DNA from: a virus
IMG/VR virus record: IMGVR_UViG_3300032898_000488
Location: 1-28,278 of that record
Reading direction: 5' to 3' (one strand)
Length of the DNA: 28,278 bases
Positions 20,924-28,278 of this stretch are shown here, in pieces (position 1 is the stretch's first letter; every line of letters starts with the position of its first letter). The translations under genes were made by a program, and so were the position numbers. The notes below the pieces were generated by a model. It saw nothing but the letters and a program-made list of their open reading frames with translations, did no database searches and was not told the DNA's origin.

Positions 20924-22146
20924 GCGGAACAGCATCGAATCCGGCCAACAGCCTTCCGACCCCGGTTTTCGTGACGGATGCGGACGGCCTCGACCCGAAC
21001 CTGATCCTGGCCGATATGATCACGCTCTTTCAGAACGTGACCGGGCGCACGCTCTTTCCGGCGCAGGTCGAGCGGTTGCTGATCAACCTCTATGCCTATC
21101 GCGAGGCGCTGGTGCGCTCGGCGATCCAGTTCACCGGCCAGCAAAACCTTCTCGCTTTCGCGAGCTTTCCGGTGATCGATTACCTCGGCCAGCTTGTCGG
21201 CGTGACGCGGCTGGCGGGCGTGGCGGCGACGACCACGCTGCAATTCACGCTGACCGGGCCGCTCACGGTGGACGTGACGATCCCAGCCGGGACGCAGGTG
21301 GGCACGAGCGACGGGAGCTTTCTGTTCGCGACCAATACGGCGCTGACGATCCCGATCGGCAGCACCACGGGGAGCGTGCTTGCGACCTGCACCCTTGCGG
21401 GCAGCGGCGGCAACGGCTTCCTGCCCGGCCAGGTGAATGTGATGGTCGGGGGCAACGCGCTGGTGGCGAGCGTCGCCAACACCACCACGAGCGCGGGCGG
21501 ATCGGAGACGGAGACGGACGATCATCTGCGCGCGCGCATCCAGGCCGCGCCGAACCAGTTCTCCACCGCCGGGCCGAGCGGGGCCTATCGGTTCTTCACG
21601 CTCTCCGCCGATCCGACCATCATCGATGCGGAGATCGCGAGCCCGGTTCCGGGCACGGTCGCGGTGTTCGTGCTGACGGGGCCGATCACGGTGCAGCCGG
21701 CGCCGGCCCCGAACAGCGTGGGCATTCCGTCACAGACCATCCTCAATGAAGTGGTGGCGGCGCTCAATCAGAAGACGGTGCGGCCGCTCACCGACACGGT
21801 GCAGGTCTTTGCCGTGACCGAGGTGGATTACCAGGTCACGGCGACGGTGACGCTGTTCGCCGACGCGGACCCGACCTCGACCGAGGCCGCCTGCCAGAGC
21901 GCGGCGACGGAGCTTGCGATCAACCTCGCGAGCAGCGTGGGCAACGACGTGGTGCCGAGCCAATGGACGGGCGTGCTTTCCGTGGCGGGGGTCTATGACG
22001 TGGACCTGACCATCACCGCCACCGTGAACGGCGCGGCGCTGACGCCGACCGCGGACGGGCGCTTCGTGATGCAGCCGGGCCAGTGGGCCAATTGCACCGC
22101 GCTCAACCTGACCTTCGTGCTCGGGACCGAGAATGAGCCGGCATGA
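20920..22146 (+). CDS. J: baseplate protein J
   Basis: 408 residues, baseplate_J family, which forms the wedge rim of contractile baseplates. Recognisable: V-I-D-Y-L-G-Q-L-V-G-V-T-R (87-99), V-T-I-P-A-G-T-Q-V-G-T-S-D-G at about 121-134, the region S-G-G-N-G-F-L-P-G-Q-V-N-V, then the hallmark G-G-S-E-T-E-T-D-D-H-L-R-A-R-I and S-G-A-Y-R-F-F-T-L-S-A-D, and V-A-V-F-V-L-T-G-P. The C-terminal domain (from ~285) carries the V-Q-V-F-A-V-T-E-V-D-Y-Q-V beta part. Start ATGA overlap with W; end ATGA overlap with I. Longer than P2 gpJ but within the range of the family. Confidence 0.95.
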   Translation: MSGTASNPANSLPTPVFVTDADGLDPNLILADMITLFQNVTGRTLFPAQVERLLINLYAYREALVRSAIQFTGQQNLLAFASFPVIDYLGQLVGVTRLAGVAATTTLQFTLTGPLTVDVTIPAGTQVGTSDGSFLFATNTALTIPIGSTTGSVLATCTLAGSGGNGFLPGQVNVMVGGNALVASVANTTTSAGGSETETDDHLRARIQAAPNQFSTAGPSGAYRFFTLSADPTIIDAEIASPVPGTVAVFVLTGPITVQPAPAPNSVGIPSQTILNEVVAALNQKTVRPLTDTVQVFAVTEVDYQVTATVTLFADADPTSTEAACQSAATELAINLASSVGNDVVPSQWTGVLSVAGVYDVDLTITATVNGAALTPTADGRFVMQPGQWANCTALNLTFVLGTENEPA

Positions 22147-22997
22147 GCGATAATGTTGGCGGCAGCCTCGTCGCGCCTTCGTCCATCAACGATCTGAGGA
22201 CAAAGGCGCATCTTCAGATCGGCCAGCGGCTTGGCAATATCAGCCTTGTGCCGCTCCTGATCTACACCTTTCTCGAGACGCCGCCTTCGCTCATTCCGTT
22301 CCTGGCCTGGCAGTTCGATATCGTCGCACCCTGGTGGCAGCTTCTCACGGGGCCGGAATCGCAGCTCACGATCATCAGGCAGGCGATCCAGCTTCACCGC
22401 TTCAAGGGCACGGTCTTCGCGATCGAGTCCATCATGGCCGGGCTCGGGTTTCAGGCGCCGGTCATCCAGGAAGGCGAGGCCACGTGGGGTGGGGCGACCT
22501 TCCCGCCGAGCCAGGGATGGGCCTTGTTCCGCGTGATCGTGCCCAAGGCCGCCATCACGCTCGCGAGCCCGCAGCCGGCCGAATGGGATGCGGTGAGCGA
22601 CGTGGACATGCTGCTCGATATCGACGGGATCGAGCAGGCAAGCGGCATCGCGGGCGCGGTGGTGACGGCGACGATCGAGACGCAGGCGGTCTCGGCGATC
22701 AACTTCTTCAAGCCGGAGCGGTCCCTTCTCGATTCGCTCTGGTTCCAGGAATTGCCGATCGACGAGCCCGCGCTTGGGATGAGAGACTTCATCACGCTCA
22801 AGGCCGGGAACAGCGTGCTCGAGCCGCCGATCTTCGTTTCCGACATCGTGACCGTGCCGGCCTGGGCGGTGAGCGATGCCAAGAGCACCGCGCCGCTCTA
22901 TTCGGCGCATTTCTTCCATGCCGGCATCACCTACGGCGCGAACGAGCCCGCGGTGGTGGATAGCGGCATCGTCATCAACGGAACCCCAACGGAGTGA
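22143..22997 (+). CDS. I: tail protein I (baseplate, gpI-like)
   Basis: 284 residues. The N-terminal ~115 residues fit P2 gpI: L-P-x-L type helix followed by P-P-S-L-I-P-F-L-A-W-Q-F-D-I (~46-59), W-W-Q-L-L, then R-Q-A-I-Q-L-H-R-F-K-G-T-V-F-A-I-E and A-G-L-G. gpI joins the wedge J to the fibres. The C-terminal half (from ~125) is a beta-rich addition: W-A-L-F-R-V-I-V, then strand-turn repeats, a F-F-K-P-E-R-S motif and H-F-F-H-A-G-I-T-Y-G near the end. This longer form is common where gpI carries an extra fibre-docking domain. ATGA overlap with J. Confidence 0.88.
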   Translation: MSDNVGGSLVAPSSINDLRTKAHLQIGQRLGNISLVPLLIYTFLETPPSLIPFLAWQFDIVAPWWQLLTGPESQLTIIRQAIQLHRFKGTVFAIESIMAGLGFQAPVIQEGEATWGGATFPPSQGWALFRVIVPKAAITLASPQPAEWDAVSDVDMLLDIDGIEQASGIAGAVVTATIETQAVSAINFFKPERSLLDSLWFQELPIDEPALGMRDFITLKAGNSVLEPPIFVSDIVTVPAWAVSDAKSTAPLYSAHFFHAGITYGANEPAVVDSGIVINGTPTE

Positions 22998-23000
22998 CGC

Positions 23001-23834
23001 ATGAGAAGGCCGACCGGCCGCTTCCGCATCTGGCGGAACGGCGTGCTGATGTGCGAGCGCGACAATCTGGTGGTGAATGCGGGGCTTCCGGCCTTTGCCG
23101 AGCAGGCGGCGGGCGGCAACGGGTTTCAGGTGGCGGCGGTGGGTTATGGATCGGGCAGCGCCGCGCCCACCGCGAACGACACCGATCTCACGCTCGCGCC
23201 GAAATACTACAACGCGGTGCAGGGATCGGCCTTCCCGAGCGCGGGGACGGTGCAGTTCAGCTTCGCCTTGCAGGCGAGCGATTTTGCCGCTTCGGGGCTC
23301 AATATCCAGGAGATCGGGCTGTTCGCGAATCCGGCGGGCGCGCAGCTTCCGGCCGCGATCGGCTTTGCCTTCCCGGCCTGGGCCGCGAACAGCAACCAGC
23401 CGGTGGGGAACATCGTGCGCGACGCGGTCGGGCACCCGTTCCGCTCGACCACGCCGCCGAGCTGGACGGCGAGCACGGCGAAGGCGGCCGGCAATCTCAT
23501 CATCGACAGCAACGGCAACCTTCAGCAATGCACCACCGCCGGCACCACGGGAACGAGCGAGCCCGCCTTCGCGACCGCGGTGGGCGGCAAGACCAATGAC
23601 GGCACCGTCGTCTGGACCTGCGCCGCGCTCGCCGGCTACACGCCGACGACCGGCGCGGCCATGCCTTCCTTCAACATCTCGGCGATCGGCGCGCTCACCT
23701 TCGACAACACGGTGGCCTGGTCCTACCTCGCGGGGCTGGTGGTGCCGCAGCCGATGATCGCGCACGCGACGGTGCCGGCCTTCATGTTCTCCGGCATCGC
23801 GAACTATTCCGGCACCTGGGCCTTGACCTTCTGA
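23001..23834 (+). CDS. tail collar-like fibre protein with inserted module
   Basis: 277 residues. The first ~125 residues resemble the N-terminal domain of tail fibre/collar proteins (gpH-type, DUF3751-like): F-R-I-W-R-N-G near 8-13, then V-A-A-V-G-Y-G-S-G-S-A-A-P-T-A-N-D-T-D-L split at 44-63, and F-A-A-S-G-L-N-I-Q-E-I-G-L-F near 95-108. Residues 155-209 (23463-23627) are a copy of the shared module (S-W-T-A-S-T, G-N-L-I-I-D-S-N-G-N-L-Q-Q-C-T-T-A-G). The collar fold then resumes (A-L-T-F-D-N-T-V-A-W-S-Y-L-A). It probably docks the fibre to the baseplate. Starts 3 bases after the gpI stop. Confidence 0.75.
   Translation: MRRPTGRFRIWRNGVLMCERDNLVVNAGLPAFAEQAAGGNGFQVAAVGYGSGSAAPTANDTDLTLAPKYYNAVQGSAFPSAGTVQFSFALQASDFAASGLNIQEIGLFANPAGAQLPAAIGFAFPAWAANSNQPVGNIVRDAVGHPFRSTTPPSWTASTAKAAGNLIIDSNGNLQQCTTAGTTGTSEPAFATAVGGKTNDGTVVWTCAALAGYTPTTGAAMPSFNISAIGALTFDNTVAWSYLAGLVVPQPMIAHATVPAFMFSGIANYSGTWALTF
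23463..23627 (+). repeat. shared ~55-residue virion module, copy 3 (collar protein)
   Basis: Residues 155-209 of the collar-like protein: S-W-T-A-S-T-A-K-A-A-G-N, D-S-N-G-N-L-Q-Q-C-T-T-A-G-T-T-G-T-S-E-P, then D-G-T-V-V-W-T. N-G-N-x-Q-Q-C-T is shared with copy 5, T-A-G-T-T-G with copy 4, and W-T-A-S-T with copy 2. Confidence 0.85.
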
Positions 23835-23843
23835 GGGCGGACG

Positions 23844-24533
23844 ATGAGCGGAACCCTGATCGACAGCGCCGCCTACACGCCGAACTCCGTCCCCTCCCTC
23901 CTGCAGACGGATGCGGTGGAAGGGCAGGGCGCCGGCGCTTCCCATGGCGGCATCGGCAACTCCAATGCCGCTTCGCAGACCCTTGCGAACCGCACCGCCT
24001 TTCTCTTCGGGCGGCAGAACACGAACATCGCCAATATCGCGACGCTGCAAGGGCAGATGTCGCAGGTTCTCAATGTGAACCTGCAACCGCATTCGGTGCG
24101 GAATTTCTTCCTTCAGACTTTCCCCGCCGGGACGCTCCTGGGGAACAATTCCGGCGCCGCCAATCTCCTGACCGCGAACTTCACTCTTCCCTCGCAGTCC
24201 ACCACCGGCATGTTTCGCATTTTCTGCCGGGCGACATTTCAGGGCTCGATTTCCGCGACTGAGGGTGGCGGCATCGGCGCTTCCACCATGGGGATCCGAT
24301 TGGCCGAGAACTCGAACGATGGGCAGGATGTGTTCCATGACATAAGCTCCCACCTGATTTGCGGGTTTCCGGCGGATACCTTCGGTATTGCCGAAGGCGA
24401 TTTCGCGCAGGCTCTTTACGCGCCGGGCCAAAGCTCAAGCATGGTCCTGCAATTCAATGCCGACTTCACGGGGCTGATCGATACCATCGCCGTGCTGCAG
24501 GCATCGATCACTCTGACCGCGGTTCCGGGGTGA
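23844..24533 (+). CDS. small tail/fibre protein, function unknown
   Basis: 229 residues. N-terminal part has a virion-fibre-like signature Q-G-A-G-A-S-H-G-G-I-G-N-S-N-A-A-S-Q-T-L-A-N-R-T (29-51 region), a pattern seen where phage fibre or tail proteins list Q-x-G-G-x-x-x-x-P-N-x-Q-x-L-A-N-R-T. A helix follows, and residues ~85-229 look like a single beta-sandwich domain (alternating hydrophobic strands, e.g. M-F-R-I-F-C-R-A-T-F-Q-G and M-V-L-Q-F-N-A-D-F-T-G), possibly a receptor-binding head. It lies between the collar protein and the large fibre and so is likely part of the adsorption apparatus. GAGG precedes the start. The family is not known to me. Confidence 0.65.
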   Translation: MSGTLIDSAAYTPNSVPSLLQTDAVEGQGAGASHGGIGNSNAASQTLANRTAFLFGRQNTNIANIATLQGQMSQVLNVNLQPHSVRNFFLQTFPAGTLLGNNSGAANLLTANFTLPSQSTTGMFRIFCRATFQGSISATEGGGIGASTMGIRLAENSNDGQDVFHDISSHLICGFPADTFGIAEGDFAQALYAPGQSSSMVLQFNADFTGLIDTIAVLQASITLTAVPG

Positions 24534-24539
24534 CGTGAG

Positions 24540-27500
24540 ATGAGCGAGACCTTCTCCCCCATTCCGAACTTCTCCGGCGTCAATGCCGGGCAGCAATTCC
24601 GCCAGGCGGTGAATGAAGCGTTGGGCGGCTCCGCGCCGATCTCGCCCGTGATCGCGGGCGGCAGCATGACGGGCGGCACCATCAGCGGGGCCAATCTCTC
24701 CGCCGCCGTGGCCGCGGCCATGCTGACCGATGCGGCCGAGCGCACGCTGGCGGCGCGGGCGACGGATGCGGTCAATTTCGCGGATTATCAGGGCGCCGAT
24801 CCGACCGGGGCTGCCGATATGGCGGCGCTGGTCGATCAGGCGCTCACCGATGCGCGGGCGCAGAAGAAGGCGCTGCGCTTCCCGGCCGGGACCTGGGGGC
24901 TGGCCTCGGCCGCCACGATCCAGGCGGGCGACGTGATCGTGGGCGACGGGCCGGAGAGCGTGCTGCAATATATCGGCCCCGTGGGCGGAAACATGGGCGC
25001 GGGCGTGCCCACCGTGCTTTCGACGGCGATTGCGTCCGGCGCGATCAATCCGCCCGCTTCGGGCGCGCCGCTCGTGATCTCGAACATTCATGTGGTCGGG
25101 CCGTGGAACGGCACGAATGTGACGACAGAGCTTGCCGGCCCGATGATCCGGGTGCAGGCGATCGATTCGGTGCTCTTCGATCGCGTCTTCGTGGAGAACG
25201 CAACGAATGTCTCGATCAGCGCGGCCTTCTGCCGCCGCGTGCGGGCGGCCAACTGCAAGATCCGCAATGGCGCGCGGGACGGCATCCAGTGCGAAGGCTC
25301 CGCGATGGTGGAGATCATCGGCGGCGAGTTCGACCATATCGACGACAACTACATCTCCGCCCATTCCAACACCGGGCAGGCATGGGCGCTGGTCTCGGGC
25401 GTCAACATCATCGGCACGCGAGCCTCGGATGTCGGCGGGATTTCCTGCCAGGGCGCGCGGCGGATCAACATTCTGGGCAACGTGATCGAGCGGCCGAAGC
25501 AGGTGGGGATCGAGGTGGCCTTCGTCGGGCTCAACCTGGCGGAGGGGGAGAGCGCGGCGCTGGCGGTGCGGATCGCCGGCAATGTGATCACCGACTGCAT
25601 CAACCGCCAGAACATCGACGGGCTCGATACCGAGTGCAATTACATCGCGATCGGCTCGGTGCCGGCGCAGGCGGGCGCGGCGGCGGCTTCGCCGGGCGTG
25701 CCGGGAACCAACACCACGATCCTGCCGCTGATCTGGCAGCCGGACCTTGCCGTGGCGCTGACGAACAGCCTGGGCCAGCCGGTGCAGACGATCGACGCGA
25801 ACGGCAATATTCAGCGCGTGACCACGGCCGGCACCACGGGCGCGAGCCTGCTCGCGTTCAACGCGGCTGTGGGCGGCACCACGGCGGACGGGACGGTGAC
25901 CTGGACCAATGCGGGCTCGGGCATCGTCGCGGCGCGGGTTGCGGCGGGGCGGCTTTGGATGGCGGACAGGGCCTTCGTGATCGGCGCGCATATCGTGGAC
26001 GCCAACGGCAACGTTCAGCAATGCACGGTCTCGGGTGTGTCGGGCGCGGCGATACCGGCATTCGCGCCAGCGGCGGGCGGGACGACGGCGGACGGGACCG
26101 TGACCTGGACCAATGCGGGGGCGAACGGGCAGAGTGTGCCGGTGGCGCCTTACGCTTCGTTCAATGCGATGAAGACGGCGCCGACCGATACGGCGACCCC
26201 GCTGCCGCCGGGCTGGGCGATCGAGGTGACGCACAATCTCTGCATGCGCACGCTCGACCCGACCGCGAACCTGGCTTACGCGGCGAGCAATGCGGGCGGC
26301 GAGGCCATGTTCACGCGGAACGGATTGCTCAACCCGCTTCTCGGCAGTGTGGAGCTGGTGAGCGAGGCGCATGGCGTGCATCTCTTCAGCTTCGCCGCGA
26401 TCCCGGCGTTGCTGCGGCATGTGCGGATCGCAGGCAACCATCTTCAGGGGCTTGCGAACCCGATCTTCCTGGCGCCCGGCGTGGTGGTGGGCGGGGCGGA
26501 CATCCACGACAACCGGCTGATCGACTTCACCACCATGGGGATCAATTGCGGGCAGGCGGGCGCGAACCATCGGATCGATATCCGCGACAATGAGATCGAC
26601 GGCGATCCGTTTGCGCAGGGCCGGGGCACGGCGACGGGCGGGGCGTGGCAGAGCGGCGTGCTGTTCCCGGCGGCAGTCTTCCCGAATGGCTGCACGGGGC
26701 TGACATTCCGGGGCAACCGGCTGCGGAATCTCGCGCAGGTGACGGACGGTGCTTTCGCGGGCGACGCCGTGGTGAGCGGCAATATCGTCTATTGCGAGCC
26801 GGTTTCGGTGGGGTTCAACGCGGGCAATCTCGGCGTGGGCACCGTGCCGGTGGCGGGCGTGGGCTTCGCGCATGTGATCGAGGGGGCGAACCCGGCGAGC
26901 GCGGGGTTCGGCGTGGCGCTCAACGGGCCGGTGCTCGAGGCCGCCGCGCAGCCCACGAGCGGGATTTTCGTGCAGGGGCAGATCGTGTGGAACGCTGCCG
27001 CCGAGGCGAGCGGCGGGCAGGCGGTGCTCGGCTGGTATCGGGCCACGACGGGCGCGGGGAACGTGACGGGGACGGACTGGCTGCCGATCGTGGTGGGGGT
27101 GGCCCAGGTGCTGGCGCTCGGGAGCGCGGGCGGGGCCGCGACGGTGGAGGCGGCGACGGCCGGCGATGCCGTGCAGGTCAGCGGCAACGGGACCGGAGCG
27201 ACCGAGCTGGGCACGGCGGGCGCGGCCGGCAGCCCGGTGGTGTTCCAGAACGGGCAGGCGGATGGCAGCTTCACCATCGAGGCGGCCGGGACGAGCTTCA
27301 ACATCCCGAACTTCGTGAGCATGGTCTATTTCACGGCCTCGGCGACCATCGCGAGCTTCGCGCTCACCATGCCGACCGTGCCGCCGGCCAATGGCTGGCG
27401 GGTGCGGTTCTCCTTCAATCAGGCCGTGACGGCGCTCGCCATGAACCACGGCACCGGGCAGAGCTTCGACGGCACGCATGCCAGCCTGACCGCGCACCAG

Positions 27501-27554
27501 ATGGTGGAGTACGCATGGGATGCTGCGAATGCCACGTGGAGGATGCTGCAGTAG
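24540..27554 (+). CDS. beta-helix tail fibre / tailspike
   Basis: 1004 residues, the receptor-binding fibre. N-terminal ~75 residues are a docking region. Residues ~80-145 carry the pectate-lyase-like start of tailspikes: A-D-Y-Q-G-A-D-P-T-G-A-A-D, A-L-R-F-P-A-G-T-W-G, and V-I-V-G-D-G-P-E-S. Residues ~150-390 are a right-handed parallel beta-helix (strand-turn repeats such as I-L-G-N-V-I-E, I-A-G-N-V-I-T-D). Two copies of the shared module follow (399-459 and 473-527), then more beta-helix (H-L-Q-G-L-A-N-P-I, D-I-H-D-N-R-L-I-D-F, F-R-G-N-R-L-R-N-L) and a C-terminal beta domain ending G-Q-S-F-D-G-T-H-A-S-L-T. It may bind or cut surface polysaccharide; no catalytic site is certain. It is the last gene of the tail operon. 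Confidence 0.88.
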   Translation: MSETFSPIPNFSGVNAGQQFRQAVNEALGGSAPISPVIAGGSMTGGTISGANLSAAVAAAMLTDAAERTLAARATDAVNFADYQGADPTGAADMAALVDQALTDARAQKKALRFPAGTWGLASAATIQAGDVIVGDGPESVLQYIGPVGGNMGAGVPTVLSTAIASGAINPPASGAPLVISNIHVVGPWNGTNVTTELAGPMIRVQAIDSVLFDRVFVENATNVSISAAFCRRVRAANCKIRNGARDGIQCEGSAMVEIIGGEFDHIDDNYISAHSNTGQAWALVSGVNIIGTRASDVGGISCQGARRINILGNVIERPKQVGIEVAFVGLNLAEGESAALAVRIAGNVITDCINRQNIDGLDTECNYIAIGSVPAQAGAAAASPGVPGTNTTILPLIWQPDLAVALTNSLGQPVQTIDANGNIQRVTTAGTTGASLLAFNAAVGGTTADGTVTWTNAGSGIVAARVAAGRLWMADRAFVIGAHIVDANGNVQQCTVSGVSGAAIPAFAPAAGGTTADGTVTWTNAGANGQSVPVAPYASFNAMKTAPTDTATPLPPGWAIEVTHNLCMRTLDPTANLAYAASNAGGEAMFTRNGLLNPLLGSVELVSEAHGVHLFSFAAIPALLRHVRIAGNHLQGLANPIFLAPGVVVGGADIHDNRLIDFTTMGINCGQAGANHRIDIRDNEIDGDPFAQGRGTATGGAWQSGVLFPAAVFPNGCTGLTFRGNRLRNLAQVTDGAFAGDAVVSGNIVYCEPVSVGFNAGNLGVGTVPVAGVGFAHVIEGANPASAGFGVALNGPVLEAAAQPTSGIFVQGQIVWNAAAEASGGQAVLGWYRATTGAGNVTGTDWLPIVVGVAQVLALGSAGGAATVEAATAGDAVQVSGNGTGATELGTAGAAGSPVVFQNGQADGSFTIEAAGTSFNIPNFVSMVYFTASATIASFALTMPTVPPANGWRVRFSFNQAVTALAMNHGTGQSFDGTHASLTAHQMVEYAWDAANATWRMLQ
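25734..25916 (+). repeat. shared ~55-residue virion module, copy 4 (tail fibre)
   Basis: Residues 399-459 of the fibre, starting at W in L-I-W-Q-P and including D-A-N-G-N-I-Q-R-V-T-T-A-G-T-T-G and A-V-G-G-T-T-A-D-G-T-V-T-W-T-N-A-G. Its last segment is nearly identical in DNA to copy 5. Confidence 0.85.
25956..26120 (+). repeat. shared ~55-residue virion module, copy 5 (tail fibre)
   Basis: Residues 473-527 of the fibre: L-W-M-A-D-R-A-F, V-D-A-N-G-N-V-Q-Q-C-T-V-S-G, then A-G-G-T-T-A-D-G-T-V-T-W-T-N-A-G. It follows copy 4 after 13 residues, making a tandem pair. Confidence 0.85.
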
Positions 27555-27684
27555 CGATTGCCGATTTCGCTGAGGATTTAGGGCGTGCACCAAACTGATT
27601 CGTGTCCATGCTAAATCGCTCTCTCATGACTCTTGAATAAATTATTGATTCAGTTATGGTTCGATCCCAGAGACGGAGCGAACC
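27555..27684 (+). other. intergenic region after the tail operon, lower GC
   Basis: Composition changes here from GC-rich to markedly more AT-rich and stays so through the next gene. It holds an imperfectly spaced inverted repeat (GATTTAG at 27575-27581 with CTAAATC at 27611-27617) but no clear terminator for the tail operon, and a promoter candidate upstream of the methyltransferase-like gene. Confidence 0.5.
27633..27660 (+). promoter_or_regulatory. candidate sigma-70 promoter
   Basis: TTGAAT (27633-27638), 16-base spacer, TATGGT (27655-27660), in the AT-rich stretch just before the methyltransferase-like gene. A GGAG ribosome site follows at 27675-27678, 6 bases before ATG 27685. Confidence 0.45.
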
Positions 27685-28278
27685 ATGGATGCAAGCTACA
27701 ATCTGAATGGTGGGTTCAAACCGACCATTAAGCGAATTGCTGATCTCGATGGGCCAGATTTCTACCCTACGCCACGCTGGGCCACGTTCGCACTAATCGA
27801 CAACGAGTCGTTCCGCGGCGGAATTTGGGAGTGTGCCTGCGGCGATGGTTCCATGTCAGAAGTTCTTGCTGAGACAGGGCACTCAGTTATGAGCTCGGAT
27901 CTCTATGATCGTGGTTACGGAGAGATCGGGCACGACTTCCTAACCACTAATCGGCGTTATCCAAACATCATAACTAATCCCCCATTCCACAGTGCAGAGG
28001 GATTCGTAGCTAGTGGCTTAACAAGCGTACAATGCAAGTTTGCTCTGCTTCTACGGCTCGCGTTCCTTGAGGGTGCCAATCGAGCCAATACAATCTTTCA
28101 CAAACATCCCCCTGCCCGTGTCTGGGTTTTTAGCGAACGCATCACTTTCTATATGAAAGGTGCGCCGTTAGCAGGTAGTGGCACAACCGCATATGCTTGG
28201 TTCGTATGGGACAAGAAGCATAGTGGACCAACGGAACTAGCATGGTTCAAGCCGGGATATCGAAAACGCTACCGGTGA
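27685..28278 (+). CDS. SAM-dependent methyltransferase-like protein
   Basis: 197 residues, complete (the stop is the last codon of the window). The pattern is a class I SAM-dependent methyltransferase with a phage DNA methyltransferase look: D-F-Y-P-T-P at 25-30, motif I W-E-C-A-C-G-D-G-S at 48-56 as the SAM loop, an acidic D72 after the next strand, and motif IV N-P-P-F at 98-101, the usual catalytic motif of adenine-N6 or cytosine-N4 enzymes. The target-recognition part seems short, so it may act with little sequence specificity or on a modified base. It could protect phage DNA from restriction. Its AT content and codon use differ clearly from all genes before it, and it has its own promoter candidate, suggesting recent acquisition as an accessory gene. 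Confidence 0.78.
   Translation: MDASYNLNGGFKPTIKRIADLDGPDFYPTPRWATFALIDNESFRGGIWECACGDGSMSEVLAETGHSVMSSDLYDRGYGEIGHDFLTTNRRYPNIITNPPFHSAEGFVASGLTSVQCKFALLLRLAFLEGANRANTIFHKHPPARVWVFSERITFYMKGAPLAGSGTTAYAWFVWDKKHSGPTELAWFKPGYRKRYR

Noticed and set aside
25103-26593. Long + frame inside the tail fibre (also 26645-27598)
   Set aside because: Arg/Gly-rich shadow of the fibre gene.
27575-27617. Inverted repeat GATTTAG/CTAAATC as terminator or attachment site
   Set aside because: Arms of 7 bases with a ~29-base loop and no T-tract; no duplicate elsewhere in the window.
1-28278. Gene transfer agent or tailocin instead of a phage
   Set aside because: Terminase, portal, protease and capsid are all intact together with a full contractile tail, so a whole phage head is encoded; a tailocin would lack head genes. 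A GTA could not be fully excluded from gene content alone but gene order and lysis genes favour a phage.
1-28278. CRISPR arrays, tRNA genes, IS ends
   Set aside because: None visible on reading both strands; the only repeats are the coding module copies, the terS tandem repeat and small hairpins.

Overview
The window is the late (packaging, head, lysis and tail) half of a contractile-tailed temperate-type bacteriophage, most likely a prophage in a GC-rich alphaproteobacterium. The heavy GC bias, the DUF6362-type protein just before the terminase, and the protease fused to a DUF6582-like domain suggest Acetobacteraceae or a relative; that host assignment is inference. All recognisable genes are on the + strand and most are joined by 4-base ATGA/GTGA or 1-base TGATG overlaps, so they probably form one or a few long late transcripts. 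The window starts exactly at a start codon and ends exactly at a stop codon. No integrase, repressor, replication gene, attachment site, tRNA, CRISPR array or insertion sequence was seen.

Layout. 1-745: two small DNA-binding-type proteins. 1001-4683: terminase small and large subunits, portal and a small unknown protein. 4893-7958: prohead protease/scaffold fusion and major capsid protein. 7962-10427: head completion, head-tail connector, tail-terminator-like protein and a Gp37-like protein. 10481-12780: tail sheath and tail tube. 12783-14386: a lysis cassette (XhlA-like membrane protein, GH108-type endolysin, holin-like protein, lipoprotein), followed at 14391 by a papain-fold cysteine-hydrolase-like protein. 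15179-15633: tail assembly chaperone with an overlapping -1 frame. 15634-16064: a 431-base gap. 16065-27554: tape measure, P2-like U, X, D (hub), V (spike), W, J and I baseplate proteins, then a tail collar protein, a small tail protein and a 1004-residue beta-helix tail fibre. 27685-28278: a lower-GC, separately promoted methyltransferase-like gene.

How it works together. The terminase cuts and pumps DNA through the portal into an HK97-type capsid matured by the protease. The sheath and tube form a contractile tail whose length is set by a short tape measure. The D/V/W/J/I baseplate and the fibre proteins recognise and pierce the host. The lysis genes sit inside the tail operon instead of at one end.

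Most interesting points: (1) a ~55-residue module occurs five times in four unrelated virion proteins (connector, sheath, collar protein, tail fibre twice); (2) two in-frame internal starts with good Shine-Dalgarno sites inside the protease gene could make separate scaffold proteins; (3) a perfect intrinsic-terminator hairpin lies inside the signal-peptide codons of the lipoprotein gene; (4) a cysteine-hydrolase-like gene of unknown role sits beside the lysis genes; (5) the tail chaperone has a -1 extension without a canonical slippery heptamer, followed by a stub ORF and a gap.
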